A DNA stretch of 6,075 nucleotides from Chloroflexota bacterium (GTDB lineage: Bacteria > Chloroflexota > Dehalococcoidia > Dehalococcoidales > UBA2162). The notes under the pieces were generated by a model, which saw nothing but the letters and a program-made list of their open reading frames with translations, made no database searches and was not told the origin of the DNA. The position numbers and the translations under genes are program-made. This document shows positions 5,951-6,075 of this stretch, in pieces; within the stretch, counting starts at the first letter, position 1; each line of letters opens with the position of its first letter. Where the stretch lies: contig JACQOL010000006.1 in the NCBI GenBank assembly GCA_016202555.1, positions 1 to 6,075 of the forward strand. The letters are read 5' to 3'.

Positions 5951-6075
5951 CTGCTCGAATGCCTTGGCGGTAAGATTACGGACTTTTGTTAGCACCAGAC
6001 TTGGCAAGCAAAATGGAAGTAATCTCTGATAGCCGATAGTGACAAGCTGGAAACTTCATGTTCACTGTATAGCAA
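5951..6075. other. Non-coding tail of the window
   Basis: All frames are interrupted or lack a plausible start. An imperfect inverted repeat (AGTGA at 6038-6042 with TCACT at 6062-6066, extendable with one bulge) is present without a T-run. No gene, terminator or promoter can be supported. Confidence 0.4.

Noticed and set aside
5784..6029. An 81-codon + strand frame starting with ATG at 5784
   Set aside because: It overlaps the C-terminal half of the SnoaL-like gene in another frame. That half has strong family motifs, while this product has none.
1..6075. CRISPR array, tRNA or rRNA
   Set aside because: No regularly spaced direct repeats with unique spacers, no tRNA cloverleaf with a T-loop motif and no rRNA-like sequence were seen.

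Overview
The window looks like bacterial accessory metabolism. The best guess is an anaerobic or microaerophilic member of the Chloroflexota (Dehalococcoidia-like). This rests on the style of the lipoprotein N-terminus (short Lys/Arg start, a hydrophobic stretch ending in a Cys, then an Ala/Pro/Thr/Glu linker leading into a KYGGTL-type solute-binding domain) and on the tandem MtaA/CmuA-like members of the uroporphyrinogen-decarboxylase fold. It is inferred from memory of such proteins. No rRNA or other taxonomic marker is present.

Layout: all recognisable genes are on the + strand. Bases 1-2226 hold two tandem, clearly paralogous genes of the URO-D/MtaA/CmuA family. Both keep the His-x-Cys...Cys zinc-ligand pattern of corrinoid-dependent methyltransferases. 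After 44 bp comes a 609-residue family 5 (peptide/nickel type) ABC-transporter substrate-binding lipoprotein (2271-4100), with a strong Shine-Dalgarno, a GTG start and a five-unit heptad repeat in its linker. These three are closely spaced and probably form one transcription unit. No permease or ATPase gene is visible.

Bases 4101-4473 are a 373-bp non-coding gap rich in small inverted repeats. It contains two candidate sigma-70-like promoters and a 9-bp hairpin directly abutting the ribosome-binding site of the next gene. That gene (4474-5484) is a nitronate monooxygenase/FabK-type FMN oxidoreductase whose usual catalytic His (GGH) reads Phe (GGF). After 57 bp comes a SnoaL/NTF2-like small protein gene (5542-5950), broken by an apparent +1 frameshift near 5749. 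The last 125 bp show nothing codable.

How they may work together (inference): the first three genes could form a unit that captures a solute outside the cell and processes a methyl group through corrinoid chemistry. The last two look like a separate oxidoreductase/small-enzyme unit under its own promoter. I do not see a clearly new system. The most check-worthy items are the missing catalytic His, the frameshifted SnoaL gene, the tandem methyltransferase paralogs without a visible corrinoid protein, and the structured gap before the oxidoreductase gene.
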